NCBI GenBank assembly: GCA_963668275.2
Contig: OY764155.1
Span: 310,001 to 374,000 of the forward strand
Reading direction: 5' to 3'
Origin: VXRN01 sp963668275
Lineage (GTDB): Bacteria > Chloroflexota > Dehalococcoidia > Lucifugimonadales > UBA1123
Length of the DNA: 64,000 nt
Below the pieces are notes generated by a model. The model was not told where the DNA came from and made no database searches. It saw nothing but the letters and a program-made list of their open reading frames with translations. Positions 44,578 to 52,148 of the stretch are shown here, piece by piece. The translations under genes and the position numbers were made by a program. How positions within the stretch are numbered: the first letter of the stretch is position 1; each line of letters opens with the position of its first letter.

Positions 44578-44685
44578 TCAGCTCACCGGGTCTATCACGG
44601 TCAGAAACGAGAATCGCAGGAAGTCGGAATCTCGACTGCATATCCGGGTTATGCCGCGCTCACGCATCATATCGAATACCAGCAT
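44578..44685 (-). pseudogene. VapC PIN toxin, C-terminal remnant
   Basis: A frame of 35 residues contains MMRERGITRICSRDSDFLRFSFLTVIDPVS in pieces, matching the conserved VapC end (the TRDxDFxRFPFLxVIDP pattern). The first 100 residues of a PIN toxin are missing. It overlaps the 3' end of the antitoxin gene in another frame, so an internal deletion has joined the antitoxin to the toxin tail. Confidence 0.6.
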
Positions 44686-44920
44686 CTTCGTCCCATATCC
44701 GTTGAAGCTCGTCGCGGTTGGATATGTCAACCAGCAGTTCGCCGCGCCACTTGGGCAGAGGCGGTAGGGACTTATCGCGCGACAGCGGCGCGGCGCTACA
44801 CTCATCGAGAACGTGTTTCAGTCCCGCGTCCACCAACTCAGGGATCGTCGTTTGGCGGCGCTTGGCCTCTTCGAGGAGTCTCTCCATCAGCGCATCGTCA
44901 ACGTTCAGAATCTGGCCCAT
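44660..44920 (-). CDS. VapB/CopG-like antitoxin, C-terminally altered
   Basis: An 86-residue protein starting MGQILNVDDALMERLLEEAKRRQTT, with a ribbon-helix-helix-like N-terminus and an acidic C-terminal half. The last ten residues are read across the junction with the VapC remnant in a different frame, so the native C-terminus is probably lost. Without a toxin it may be a solitary antitoxin or a decaying gene. It lies 10 nt downstream of the coiled-coil membrane protein gene on the minus strand. Confidence 0.55.
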   Translation of the reverse strand: MGQILNVDDALMERLLEEAKRRQTTIPELVDAGLKHVLDECSAAPLSRDKSLPPLPKWRGELLVDISNRDELQRIWDEDAGIRYDA

Positions 44921-44930
44921 CTGAATATCC

Positions 44931-45272
44931 CTATCGTCTCATGCCTTCCAGGATGCCGCGCAGTTCCGCTTGTTCGCGCTCAACCAGGTCCAGCCGAGCG
45001 TCCAGGTTGGACTGAATATCGTCCATTTTGTCCTCAAGCCTTGTCATCCTGTCTTCAAGCCTTGTCATCCTGTCTTCGAGCTGAATCATCCGGGCTTCAA
45101 ACTGAGTTTCAAGCTGCGCCATCCGAATCTCAAATCGCGCTTCAAGCCGCGTCTCGGATTCCAGGATGCTTTCCGTTATCTGGTGCTGGGCCTGCCACAC
45201 GACCCACAGAATGGCAAACACGCTTGCGAGCGCTCCGAGCGCGACGGCGTTGTTTGCGAGCCACTTTTTCAC
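44931..45272 (-). CDS. Membrane-anchored coiled-coil protein
   Basis: About 113 residues: N-terminal membrane helix (ANNAVALGALASVFAILWVVW) followed by a long coiled coil with repeated ARFEIRMAQLETQ, then tandem RMTRLED heptads. I take the GTG at 45272, since GAGGAGG lies 5 nt upstream; an ATG 39 nt further up is in frame. It resembles DUF1640-like small anchors. Upstream of the VapB-like gene. Confidence 0.55.
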   Translation of the reverse strand: MKKWLANNAVALGALASVFAILWVVWQAQHQITESILESETRLEARFEIRMAQLETQFEARMIQLEDRMTRLEDRMTRLEDKMDDIQSNLDARLDLVEREQAELRGILEGMRR

Positions 45273-45390
45273 CTGGACCTCCTCAACAGACTTTCTCGCC
45301 GGAAAGTCCATACCTTCATCCTATCACAGAATCGGACAGGGATACGGGCAACTCTGAATACTGACTAGGGCCTTTCGCTTTCGTCTCGCC

Positions 45391-45410
45391 ATTCCCGCGA
45401 AAGCGGGAAT
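45391..45410. repeat. Short perfect palindrome in intergenic DNA
   Basis: ATTCCCGC-GAAA-GCGGGAAT, an 8-bp stem with a stable GNRA-type loop, between the coiled-coil gene (starting 45272, leftward) and the SDR gene end at 45482. It is a common REP-type sequence and may act as terminator for the SDR gene. Confidence 0.45.
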
Positions 45411-45481
45411 CCACAGGTTGACGGACTTCCCGGCTGCTGCGGTTGTTCCACTTATGCGATTTTCTCCGGCCCATCCCGCCC

Positions 45482-46231
45482 CTACATCGCCGTGTAGCCC
45501 CCGTCTATCACCAACTCGCTCCCCGTCATATACGACGCCTCGTCCGACGCCAGGAACAATACCCCCTTCGCAACGTCGTCCATATTGCCGAGACGACCCA
45601 TCGGTATGGCGTCCCGTCTTTGCTCGCGCGCCTCCGGGCTGGTATAGACCAGGTCCAGCATCGGCGTCTCAATCGGGCCGGGATGCACCGAGTTGCAGCG
45701 TATGCTCTCTTTGGCGTACTGGACGGCGGTACTCTTCGTCAGCAGCCGAACCGCCCCTTTGGATGCGTTGTATGACGTCGAGGCCATGCTCCCGATGAGT
45801 CCGGCCACCGACGATATGTTCACTATCGAGCCGCCGCCCGCTTCCCGCATCGCCGGAATGGCGGCCTTCGTTCCCAGGAAGACGCCCTTGCCGTTGATGT
45901 CCATCACCCTGTCCCAGTCTTCCTCGGTCTGTTCGTGAATGAACGCGCGGTTGAATATGCCCGCGTTGTTCACCAGGATGTCCAGCTTGCCGAAGCGCCC
46001 CACCGCCGTATCCACCGCGTTCCGCCAGTCGGACTCGCTGGTGACGTCCAGCGGGACGAAAACCGCTTCTCCTCCCGCCTCGGCTATCTCGGCCTCAACC
46101 TGCTGCCCTTCCTCATGGAGAACGTCGCCCAGGACGACTTTCGCGCCCTCCGCCGCGAAGAGTCTCGCTTCTGCCGCTCCCATGCCTCTCGCGCCACCGC
46201 TTATCAGGGCTACCTTGCCTTCGAGCCTCAT
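45482..46231 (-). CDS. SDR family oxidoreductase
   Basis: A 249-residue short-chain dehydrogenase/reductase. The cofactor site is SGGARGMGAAEA (GxxxGxG, residues about 10-21) with an acidic GD at the end of strand 2, favouring NAD(H). NNAGIF, and the catalytic Ser in NISSVAG with Y-x-x-x-K in SYNASKGAV (about 152-160), are complete. The C-terminal MTGSELVIDGGYTAM is typical. The substrate is unknown. Start with GGAGG upstream; a hairpin lies 25-70 nt upstream of the start. Confidence 0.9.
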   Translation of the reverse strand: MRLEGKVALISGGARGMGAAEARLFAAEGAKVVLGDVLHEEGQQVEAEIAEAGGEAVFVPLDVTSESDWRNAVDTAVGRFGKLDILVNNAGIFNRAFIHEQTEEDWDRVMDINGKGVFLGTKAAIPAMREAGGGSIVNISSVAGLIGSMASTSYNASKGAVRLLTKSTAVQYAKESIRCNSVHPGPIETPMLDLVYTSPEAREQRRDAIPMGRLGNMDDVAKGVLFLASDEASYMTGSELVIDGGYTAM

Positions 46232-46255
46232 CGTGAACCTCCGTATCAGAACGCA

Positions 46256-46300
46256 AGATGACCGCGCCCGTTCTAATGATGACGGGAAGCGCGGTCATCT
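46256..46300 (-). terminator. Two-tier hairpin upstream of the SDR gene
   Basis: An 11-bp outer stem (AGATGACCGCG at 46256-46266 with CGCGGTCATCT at 46290-46300) encloses a 5-bp inner stem (46267-46271 with 46282-46286). It lies between the small CxxC protein gene and the SDR gene, both leftward. Only a weak T-rich tail follows, so it may be a terminator of the first or a leader hairpin of the second. Confidence 0.45.
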
Positions 46301-46341
46301 GGATATAGTCAATAACTCTTCAGTCGCGCGGTGAGAATCGG

Positions 46342-46509
46342 TTACAGGTTGACGGCCCCGCTCCATTCCCAAGGATGGATTCCCTGGTTGCCGCAGAGTG
46401 GGCAGACCGCCTTACCTCCGCCAACCATGTACACGAACATGAAGGCTACGCCGGCCCCGGCGAGCTTGCCTGCCACCGACCGCCTCAGAAATTTCCCTAT
46501 CTTTCTCAC
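46342..46509 (-). CDS. Small membrane protein with CxxC and Trp-rich tail
   Basis: A 55-residue protein from GTG 46509 (GGGAGG 5 nt upstream) to TAA 46342-46344. The basic N-terminus (RKIGKFLRRS) leads into a hydrophobic segment (AGAGVAFMFVYMVGGG), then CPLCGNQGIHPWEW. The single CxxC suggests a half zinc-ribbon or redox site. Family not recognised. Confidence 0.5.
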   Translation of the reverse strand: MRKIGKFLRRSVAGKLAGAGVAFMFVYMVGGGKAVCPLCGNQGIHPWEWSGAVNL

Positions 46510-46599
46510 ATCTCCCTCCCTGCATATTACATTTCATACTCTGATGCTAGAATAGCCGCCCCGCGCTGTCAAGGATTGATTGCCGCCCGACTTCCCGTA

Positions 46600-46622
46600 G
46601 GGGCAACCCTTGTGGTTGCCCT
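46600..46622. repeat. GGGCAACC hairpin repeat, copy 2
   Basis: GGGCAACC at 46601-46608 with GGTTGCCC at 46614-46621, nearly identical to the unit at 22520-22540 including the flanking GTAGG. It lies in a gene-free stretch between 46510 and repeat copy B. Confidence 0.6.
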
Positions 46623-46738
46623 TCAGCCGCGCCGACACATCAGATAACCGAAACAAGCCCTGCCCGCCCCCTTTGTCCAATGAACCAATCTATGCTACAA
46701 TTACCAGAACAAACGAACTGGATATGCATAAGGAGAAA

Positions 46739-46888
46739 TTTATCAACAGCGACTTCGACGACCGAAAAATTTCCGGTCCATAGCTAACAACAGGTGGTTA
46801 CAAGTCACTTTCCACGTGAACTGCCACCAGTCCCACCTGGAAACTCACCTGTAACCCCACCTGTAAACCATAAAGAATAATTTATGAC
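46739..46888 (+). repeat. 12-nt-phased upstream element, copy B
   Basis: Contains a GACCG...CGGTC hairpin (46759-46778 region), AGCTAACAACAGGTGG, then CACCTG boxes starting at 46834, 46846 and 46858, exactly 12 nt apart. The GGTGG here and the CCACC of the third box replace GGTGA/TCACC of copy A, a compensatory pair. It ends about 70 nt before the haloacid dehalogenase gene, same strand. Confidence 0.7.
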
Positions 46889-46956
46889 ACTACCATTTGG
46901 CGCGCATAATCATCAAACATCAACAGAACCCGACGCTAGTTACAAGGAAGTGAAAG

Positions 46957-47655
46957 TTGCTTGACTTCGAACGTTTTCAATGGCTGAGTTTCGACTGCTA
47001 CGGCACGCTGGTTGACTGGGAGACCGGAATCTCGGACGCCGTGGCGGACGCGCTTGACGCTCACGACATACGGATGTCCAGGACTGAGATTCTGGCCCTC
47101 TTCGCCGAGGTCGAGCCGCAGATTCAGCAGGGCGGGCGATACCTCGAATATCGCCGCGTCCTGCGACGGGTCGTCGCCATGATGGGCATAAAGCTGGGAG
47201 TGCAGTTCTCGGAGTCGGAGATGAATTGCCTGGTGGATACCATCGGTTCCTGGCCGGTCTTCCCCGACACGCGGGACGCGCTCCGAGCCATGAAGCGCCG
47301 CTACAATCTCGCCATCATATCCAACGTGGACGACGACCTGTTCGCGCCAACTGCGGACGCGCTGGAGGTAGGACTGGACGTGGTGGTCACCGCCCAGCAG
47401 TGCGGCAGTTACAAGCCCGACCACAGAAATTTCCGAACCGCCCTGGAGCGAATGGGCATCGAAAAGGACAGGTGGCTGCACATAGGCGAGAGCCTGTACC
47501 ACGACATCGCGCCCGCCAACGAACTCGGAATCGCGTCGGTCTGGGTCAACCGCGGACACGGCGCTGAGGGCGGCGCGACTCGCCCGACGGACGCCAAGCC
47601 GGACCTGGAAGTCCACGACATGGCGAGCCTGGTTCGCGCGATGGGACTGGAGTAG
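46957..47655 (+). CDS. HAD-family hydrolase, type II haloacid dehalogenase-like
   Basis: A 232-residue HAD hydrolase. The nucleophile is D13 in LSFDCYGTLVDWE, followed by SNVDDD (motif II, about 113), SYKPDHRNF with the motif III Lys (about 155) and HIGESLYHDIAPA as motif IV. The FDCYGTLVDWE opening is characteristic of L-2-haloacid dehalogenases, which hydrolyse 2-haloalkanoic acids. Start is TTG after AAGGAAG. Together with the dehalogenase-like Fe-S protein it hints at organohalogen use, but HAD substrates are hard to predict. Confidence 0.85.
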   Translation: MLDFERFQWLSFDCYGTLVDWETGISDAVADALDAHDIRMSRTEILALFAEVEPQIQQGGRYLEYRRVLRRVVAMMGIKLGVQFSESEMNCLVDTIGSWPVFPDTRDALRAMKRRYNLAIISNVDDDLFAPTADALEVGLDVVVTAQQCGSYKPDHRNFRTALERMGIEKDRWLHIGESLYHDIAPANELGIASVWVNRGHGAEGGATRPTDAKPDLEVHDMASLVRAMGLE

Positions 47656-47756
47656 AGTCGAGGGGCGGGCGCTTTTGTCTGAATCAGGGTGTACAGGATA
47701 ATTAGATATACAGGATGGATTTCGGATTGCGAGTGAATGAGGAACAGCGAGTGATT

Positions 47757-48347
47757 ATGTGGCAGGGCTTCATGTTCAAGTACATCATACTGACCGCGCT
47801 CGGAATAGTGGCGCTGTTGTCCGCGGCCTGCGGGTCGCCGTCTGAATCGCAACCCGCTCCGCAGGCTCCGGCGCCCGCGCCCGATACATCTACCGAAGTG
47901 AAGATTGGCAATGAGATAGGAAACCGGCTGCCGAACTTTGAGCTTACGCTGACGAGCGACGGCGAAAAGCTCACCTCCACCGGCTTGGTAGAGAGCGGAA
48001 GGCCCGCCTTCCTGTTCTTCTTCGCCACGACTTGAACGATATGCCGCTCCGAGTTGCGGAGCCTCAAAGACGTTTGGCCAGAGTTCGCCCAGGAAGTTGA
48101 TTTCTACGCCGTGAACATAGACCCGTCCGACAGTTTCGACAAGCTGGAGGACTTCAAGCGCGACCAGGGCTATCCGTGGCCGCTCACCCACTCCGACCGT
48201 GACACGCTGCTGCGCCTCAACGTGATCCGGCAGTCAACGAAGATAGCCTTCGACTCCGACGGCGTGATCGTCTATCGAGAGAGAATGGGCGGCGGCGATG
48301 TGGAAGAGTGGCGCGCCCTCTTCCGAGAATTGTCTGGGAGCGGCTAA
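47757..48347 (+). CDS. Thioredoxin/TlpA-like lipoprotein, selenoprotein (UxxC)
   Basis: About 196 residues when TGA at 48033-48035 is read as selenocysteine. A lipoprotein signal (ALLSAAC-GS, Cys near 29) leads to a Pro/Ala linker, then IGNRLPNFELTL and the fold AFLFFFATT-U-TIC-RSELRSL: Sec93 replaces the first Cys of the thioredoxin CxxC, Cys96 is kept. After the TGA the same frame continues with DFYAVNIDPSD, LNVIRQSTKIAFDSDG (cis-Pro replaced by Ser-Thr region) to a natural stop. The hairpin needed for Sec insertion follows the TGA (48046-48062). It should act as an exported membrane-tethered disulphide reductase or peroxidase-like protein. Conventional gene calling would split it in two. 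Confidence 0.85.
48046..48062 (+). promoter_or_regulatory. Putative bacterial SECIS hairpin
   Basis: GCTCCG (48046-48051) and CGGAGC (48057-48062) form a 6-bp stem with loop AGTTG, starting 10 nt after the TGA. Size, distance and the GU in the loop fit a bacterial SECIS element, the mRNA hairpin bound by SelB. It lies inside the coding sequence. Confidence 0.65.
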
Positions 48348-48415
48348 AAGCCATCGCCTAAATACAAATCCGCGAATCCATTCATCTCATCGTGATCCCG
48401 CGGAACCCCAAACCC

Positions 48416-48445
48416 ATAGGGGCAATCCCTTGTAGTTGCCCCTAT
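48416..48445. terminator. Bidirectional hairpin between the two selenoprotein genes
   Basis: ATAGGGGCAA (48416-48425) with TTGCCCCTAT (48436-48445), a 10-bp stem with 10-nt loop, lies between the convergent selenoprotein genes. It is a variant of the GGGCAACC repeat at 22520 and 46601. Confidence 0.6.
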
Positions 48446-48461
48446 CCAGGCCCTCGCTGGC

Positions 48462-49019
48462 TTACACCCTGCCACCCAGCAAGATTGTCTCCATCTGGGG
48501 GAGCATATCCTCCGCCCTGGCCCGAAGCTGTTCGCGGGTGAGTTCGGCTATGGGATGCTCGGTCAGAACGATGGGATAAGTGGGAGCCCCCCACATCTCG
48601 GCCATGGACCGGGCCGTGATCTCGAATATGTCCGTGCAGATGGTGACCGATGGGACACCGGCCTTCTCCGCGTGGATTCCGTCGTGCACACTGCACGCGC
48701 TGCATGAGCCTCAACTGCCGATTGCGACCACGATGTAGTCGCAATCCTTCGTCATCTCGCTTAGCGCTTCCGGGTCCATCGGCTTGGACGCCGAGGGCTT
48801 GCGGTGGTAGTTGACTGAGGCGACTCCGTATCGCTCCTTCAGGGCGTCGGCTACCTCCTCCAGGAGAACCTGCGCGCCGTCCTTAGCGTCGTCTATGAGG
48901 CCGAGCCTCTTGTTCTCAAGCGAGTCCAGCCTCGGCGCGGGAATGAAGCCCGGGACAATCGGCTCGGTCGTAGGATCAACCAGAATATGCTTGGTGGTTC
49001 GTACCGCTGTCTGTACCAT
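48462..49019 (-). CDS. UGSC-family selenoprotein
   Basis: 185 residues when TGA (48713-48711, minus) is read as selenocysteine. Before it the frame ends CDYIVVAIGS; after it, in the same frame, comes GSCSACSVHDGIHAEKAGVPS, giving the U-G-S-C motif (Sec103, Cys106) and a further Cys109. This matches the UGSC (seleno)protein family by its name-giving motif. The function is unknown; the C-terminal part resembles substrate-binding regions of glycine-reductase-like proteins only loosely. I chose the ATG at 49019 with GGGAGG 11 nt before it; an in-frame TTG at 49049 is possible. A SECIS-like hairpin follows the TGA. Conventional calling would break the gene. Confidence 0.88.
48683..48697 (-). promoter_or_regulatory. 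Putative bacterial SECIS hairpin, UGSC gene
   Basis: On the minus strand, CGTGC and GCACG form a stem (extendable to 6 bp with a 3-nt loop) around AGTGT, starting 13 nt after the TGA. The loop begins with AGT as in the other selenoprotein gene. Confidence 0.6.
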
Positions 49020-49139
49020 CTTCGTTCTAGCCTCCCTGATGTCGGTCAAGCCTATTATACAACGGTGAAACGGGTTTGCGCTCGCGCGCGACGAAAACCC
49101 TTTGACTATCCCCTCCGTTGGTCAATAGAATCAACCTAT

Positions 49140-50417
49140 ATGAACGAAAACGGGATCTTCCAGAAGACGACGCTTGATAACGGTCTGCGGGTTGTTTCGT
49201 GCGATATGCCGCATACCCGCTCCGTGGCTATCTCCGTTTTCGTGAAGGTGGGTTCTCGCTACGAAAGCGACGCCGAGGCGGGCCTTTCTCATTTCATAGA
49301 GCACATGGTGTTCAAGTGCACCGAGCGCAGGCCGGACCCGGTGGACATTAGCTCGGCCATCGAGGGTACGGGCGGCGTCATGAACGCCGGCACTGAGCAG
49401 GAACTCACGGTCTATTGGTGCAAGGTCGCCCAGCCGTACTTCGCCGAGTCGCTCGACCTGCTTTTCGATATGCTCCGCAACTCGCTCTACAAGCCGGAGG
49501 ACGTCGAGAAGGAGCGGCGGGTCATACAGGAAGAACTCGCTATGATCAACGACTATCCCACGGCGCGGGTGGACTCGTTGATAGACGAGATGCTGTGGCC
49601 TGGTCATCCGCTCGGTCGGGACATCGGCGGAACGAAGGAGTCGGTTGACGTCATCACCCGGGAGATGCTGCTGGATCACGCGGCGGAGTACTACACGCCC
49701 GAGAACATCGTGGTAAGCGTGGCGGGGAACGTGCCACACTCAGATGTGGTTGCTCAGGCGGAGGAGCTATCCCGCGACTGGCCGAACGCCGAGCGCCGCG
49801 AGCCGGCCCCGGTCACCCACGTACAGGAAGAGCCGCAGATGAATCTGGAATATCGTAAGTCTGAGCAGGTTCATATGTCCATCGCGCTGCCCGGGCTCTC
49901 ACTCAATCATCCAGACAGGTACGCCCTGGACCTTCTGAGCGTGATACTGGGCGAGGGGATGAGCAGCAGGCTGTTCGTGGAACTGCGCGAGAAGCGCGGC
50001 CTCGCCTACGACGTACACAGCGGCGTCGCCCACTTCAAGGACACTGGCGCGTTCGTCATATCCGCCGGAGTGGAGCCTAAAAGCGTCTATGAAGCGGTTC
50101 CGGTGATTCTTGAGCAGGTCGCGGACGCGCGGGACTCGCTGCCGGAAGAAGAGATGGAGAAGGCGAAGCGGCTGGTGGCCGGTCGCATGATGCTCAGAAT
50201 GGAGGACACTCGCTCGGTGTCGGCGTGGATGGGCAGCCAGGATCTACTGCTTGGCGCTATCCTGGACGTTGACGATGTTGTAGATAGCGTCAACTCCATA
50301 AGCCTCTCAGACATCCGGCGGGTAGCGTCTGAGCATCTGGTGACGGAGCGGCTGAACATGGCGGTTGTGGGGCCGTGCCGGGGGCGGAAGCGGCTGTCGG
50401 GGCTGCTGAGGTTGTAG
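49140..50417 (+). CDS. M16-family zinc peptidase (mitochondrial processing peptidase-like)
   Basis: A 425-residue zinc peptidase of the pitrilysin family. The inverted HxxEH motif is H51-F-I-E54-H55, and the distal Glu ligand lies in the EKERRVIQEELAM segment (about 128). The C-terminal half has the R-Y pair region in FVELREKRGLAYDVHS. Bacterial single-copy forms degrade peptides or signal sequences in the cytoplasm. The frame remains open upstream, but the ATG at 49140 with the family opening (TTLDNGLRVVS) is the start. Confidence 0.9.
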   Translation: MNENGIFQKTTLDNGLRVVSCDMPHTRSVAISVFVKVGSRYESDAEAGLSHFIEHMVFKCTERRPDPVDISSAIEGTGGVMNAGTEQELTVYWCKVAQPYFAESLDLLFDMLRNSLYKPEDVEKERRVIQEELAMINDYPTARVDSLIDEMLWPGHPLGRDIGGTKESVDVITREMLLDHAAEYYTPENIVVSVAGNVPHSDVVAQAEELSRDWPNAERREPAPVTHVQEEPQMNLEYRKSEQVHMSIALPGLSLNHPDRYALDLLSVILGEGMSSRLFVELREKRGLAYDVHSGVAHFKDTGAFVISAGVEPKSVYEAVPVILEQVADARDSLPEEEMEKAKRLVAGRMMLRMEDTRSVSAWMGSQDLLLGAILDVDDVVDSVNSISLSDIRRVASEHLVTERLNMAVVGPCRGRKRLSGLLRL

Positions 50418-50456
50418 GGGTTATCAGAATCAGGATTTACGGGATGTGGGGGATGT

Positions 50457-50936
50457 TCAGGATAGCTTGGGTGGCGGACTCGGAGGTGTTTCCCGTCTCT
50501 TGATTGGTGGGTTGCGGAACTTTGGTTTGGGAGCGTCAGTTTGATAAGCGATGCTTTCTAGCGCGTATCTACCTAAGTGGAGAGCGGTTGTGGCTTGTTC
50601 CTTGCTGGCAGTCGGGAATTGGCTTAGCCAAGCATCCAGGCTATACCCTGCCGCCATGTGGTCGAAAAGACTCTTGACCGGCAGGCGAGTTCCCTTGAAC
50701 ACCGGGGTGCCGCTCATTATTCTCCCGTCGCTGTGCATGACCTTCAGGGTATCCTCGCCCACCGAAGGGAAGTGTTTGAGAAATGAGTACAGGTTCCGGC
50801 CATTGTCAAGGAACGTGAATAGATTCTCGATGCAGACATCGGTACCCTTGAACTTCGGTCCGTCTTTGACGAGCGCGGGGAGGTAGTCAGGCCATTCCTC
50901 ATTCCTGGTGGTTGCCGCGCCCGTGACTTCTGGCAT
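50457..50936 (-). CDS. Protein with two DUF433 repeats
   Basis: A 159-residue protein with two DUF433-like units: a degenerate one at about 15-65 (GPKFKGTDVCIENLFTFL) and a clear one at about 70-125 (MSGTPVFKGTRLPVKSLFDHMAAGYSLDAWLSQFP). DUF433 is a winged-helix antitoxin-like DNA-binding module, usually next to a PIN-like toxin (DUF5615). No such toxin is adjacent, so it may be a regulator or orphan antitoxin. The C-terminus is Pro-rich. Confidence 0.65.
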   Translation of the reverse strand: MPEVTGAATTRNEEWPDYLPALVKDGPKFKGTDVCIENLFTFLDNGRNLYSFLKHFPSVGEDTLKVMHSDGRIMSGTPVFKGTRLPVKSLFDHMAAGYSLDAWLSQFPTASKEQATTALHLGRYALESIAYQTDAPKPKFRNPPIKRRETPPSPPPKLS

Positions 50937-51010
50937 GGATTCTGCTCATGTGCCTATCTCATCGGGGTTCGTCGTAGTTTTCTGCGATGTCATGTGATTG
51001 CCTCCACCAT

Positions 51011-51946
51011 CTACCTGGCCAGTTCGTCTAGGTAGGGAGTGAATGTTTCTTTCAGTCGTATCAGGTTATCAATCATCCATCGCTTGGTCTCATCGGTCGA
51101 ATCTATAATTGAACCGGCTTCCTCTACACCTATTCTATGGAACTTTCGGTATTCCGAGCTTTCCCAGTTTAGCTCATCTCCAAATGTACGTTCTATATAT
51201 TCCCAGTCATTCCCCAATTGGTCGAAAACTTCATTTCTCTCTGGGCGGGCGATTGCCAGACTTACAGATACTGTCTCTGAAATCGGCGCAAAGCGGACTA
51301 CGTACCTAATCCCTCCGAATCCAGAGTAGAAATAGTGATACCTCCTGCTGATCATACGTTTTGGCGCAGTGAAATTGGTTATTCGCTGATCTTGAATCAG
51401 CGATTGCCAGAAGTTGCGGTACATACCGTTGTCCAAATAGTCGTAGTCCCACGAGAGGGCCTTCATCTCATAAGACCACTGAGTCGGATAAGTGACTACC
51501 TTGAATCGGACCTTATGGCTGGGGCGACTGTCTTGTTTGGCGAAGACCCTGACGCAGAATAACTGGAATGACTCGAACGAGTTCTCATTGATCCACTCAA
51601 CCGCTCTCATGTGTTCATGTCTAAATTCAGGGGCAATCCAAATCCCGAATCCAGCTTTTGCATTTGCCGCATATATCAATAGCCTTCCCAAGTGATCGTC
51701 GTCGGATATTTTCAACTGGTTCTCGATTACTACGGGCGTATCCAGATTTTTTTCTTCTGCCACAATATCAGGCCGTTTCTGATGGGTACCAAGTTGTTCG
51801 TCATATCCAACAAGCTCCAACTCCATGCCCAAGGCCCTATCCAGCCGGTCTAAATGGCCTGCTAGCCATGGAGTGAAATCTTGTGGCTCATAGCGAAAGA
51901 CTTCACGAATTGGGATTGCGTCTGCGGGTGTGTAGTACATAATCAC
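51011..51946 (-). CDS. DUF4268 protein with PD-(D/E)XK-like N-terminal domain
   Basis: A 311-residue protein. The N-terminal half holds RPDIVAEEK followed by PVVIENQLKISDDDHLGRLLIYAA (D about 59, E and Q-x-K about 72-75), a restriction-like nuclease core as found in DUF4268/DUF91-like proteins. The C-terminal half is a DUF4268 domain (GGIRYVVRF, then NDWEYIERTFGDELNWE). GTG start at 51946 overlaps the HicB-like stop (GTGA), so the two are coupled. Possibly a Mrr-like defence nuclease. Confidence 0.65.
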   Translation of the reverse strand: MIMYYTPADAIPIREVFRYEPQDFTPWLAGHLDRLDRALGMELELVGYDEQLGTHQKRPDIVAEEKNLDTPVVIENQLKISDDDHLGRLLIYAANAKAGFGIWIAPEFRHEHMRAVEWINENSFESFQLFCVRVFAKQDSRPSHKVRFKVVTYPTQWSYEMKALSWDYDYLDNGMYRNFWQSLIQDQRITNFTAPKRMISRRYHYFYSGFGGIRYVVRFAPISETVSVSLAIARPERNEVFDQLGNDWEYIERTFGDELNWESSEYRKFHRIGVEEAGSIIDSTDETKRWMIDNLIRLKETFTPYLDELAR

Positions 51947-52128
51947 GGAGTGTCTTTGCCATGTTCGAGGCGTTCGGCGAGGATGCGGAGGGCTAGGGCC
52001 TGGGCCTTGGCGATGGCGTCGTGGGTGGTTGGGCCGTAAACCATGGCACCGGGGATTTCGAGGACTTCGGCTATCCAGCGTCCGTCGTCTTCCCGCTCGG
52101 TTTCTATGGTGAATGTCGTGAGGGCCAT
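51943..52128 (-). CDS. HicB-like antitoxin
   Basis: A 61-residue protein with the HicB_lk beta-alpha-beta core (FTIETEREDDGRWIAEVLEIPGAMVYG, then DAIAKAQALALRILAERL). It lacks a DNA-binding C-terminal domain and no HicA lies downstream; instead the DUF4268 gene overlaps its stop by 4 nt. It could act as a solitary antitoxin or as partner of the DUF4268 protein. The longer in-frame extension upstream is antisense-like and not coding. Confidence 0.7.
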   Translation of the reverse strand: MALTTFTIETEREDDGRWIAEVLEIPGAMVYGPTTHDAIAKAQALALRILAERLEHGKDTP

Positions 52129-52148
52129 TTCTGAGTTTCCTGCTTTCG

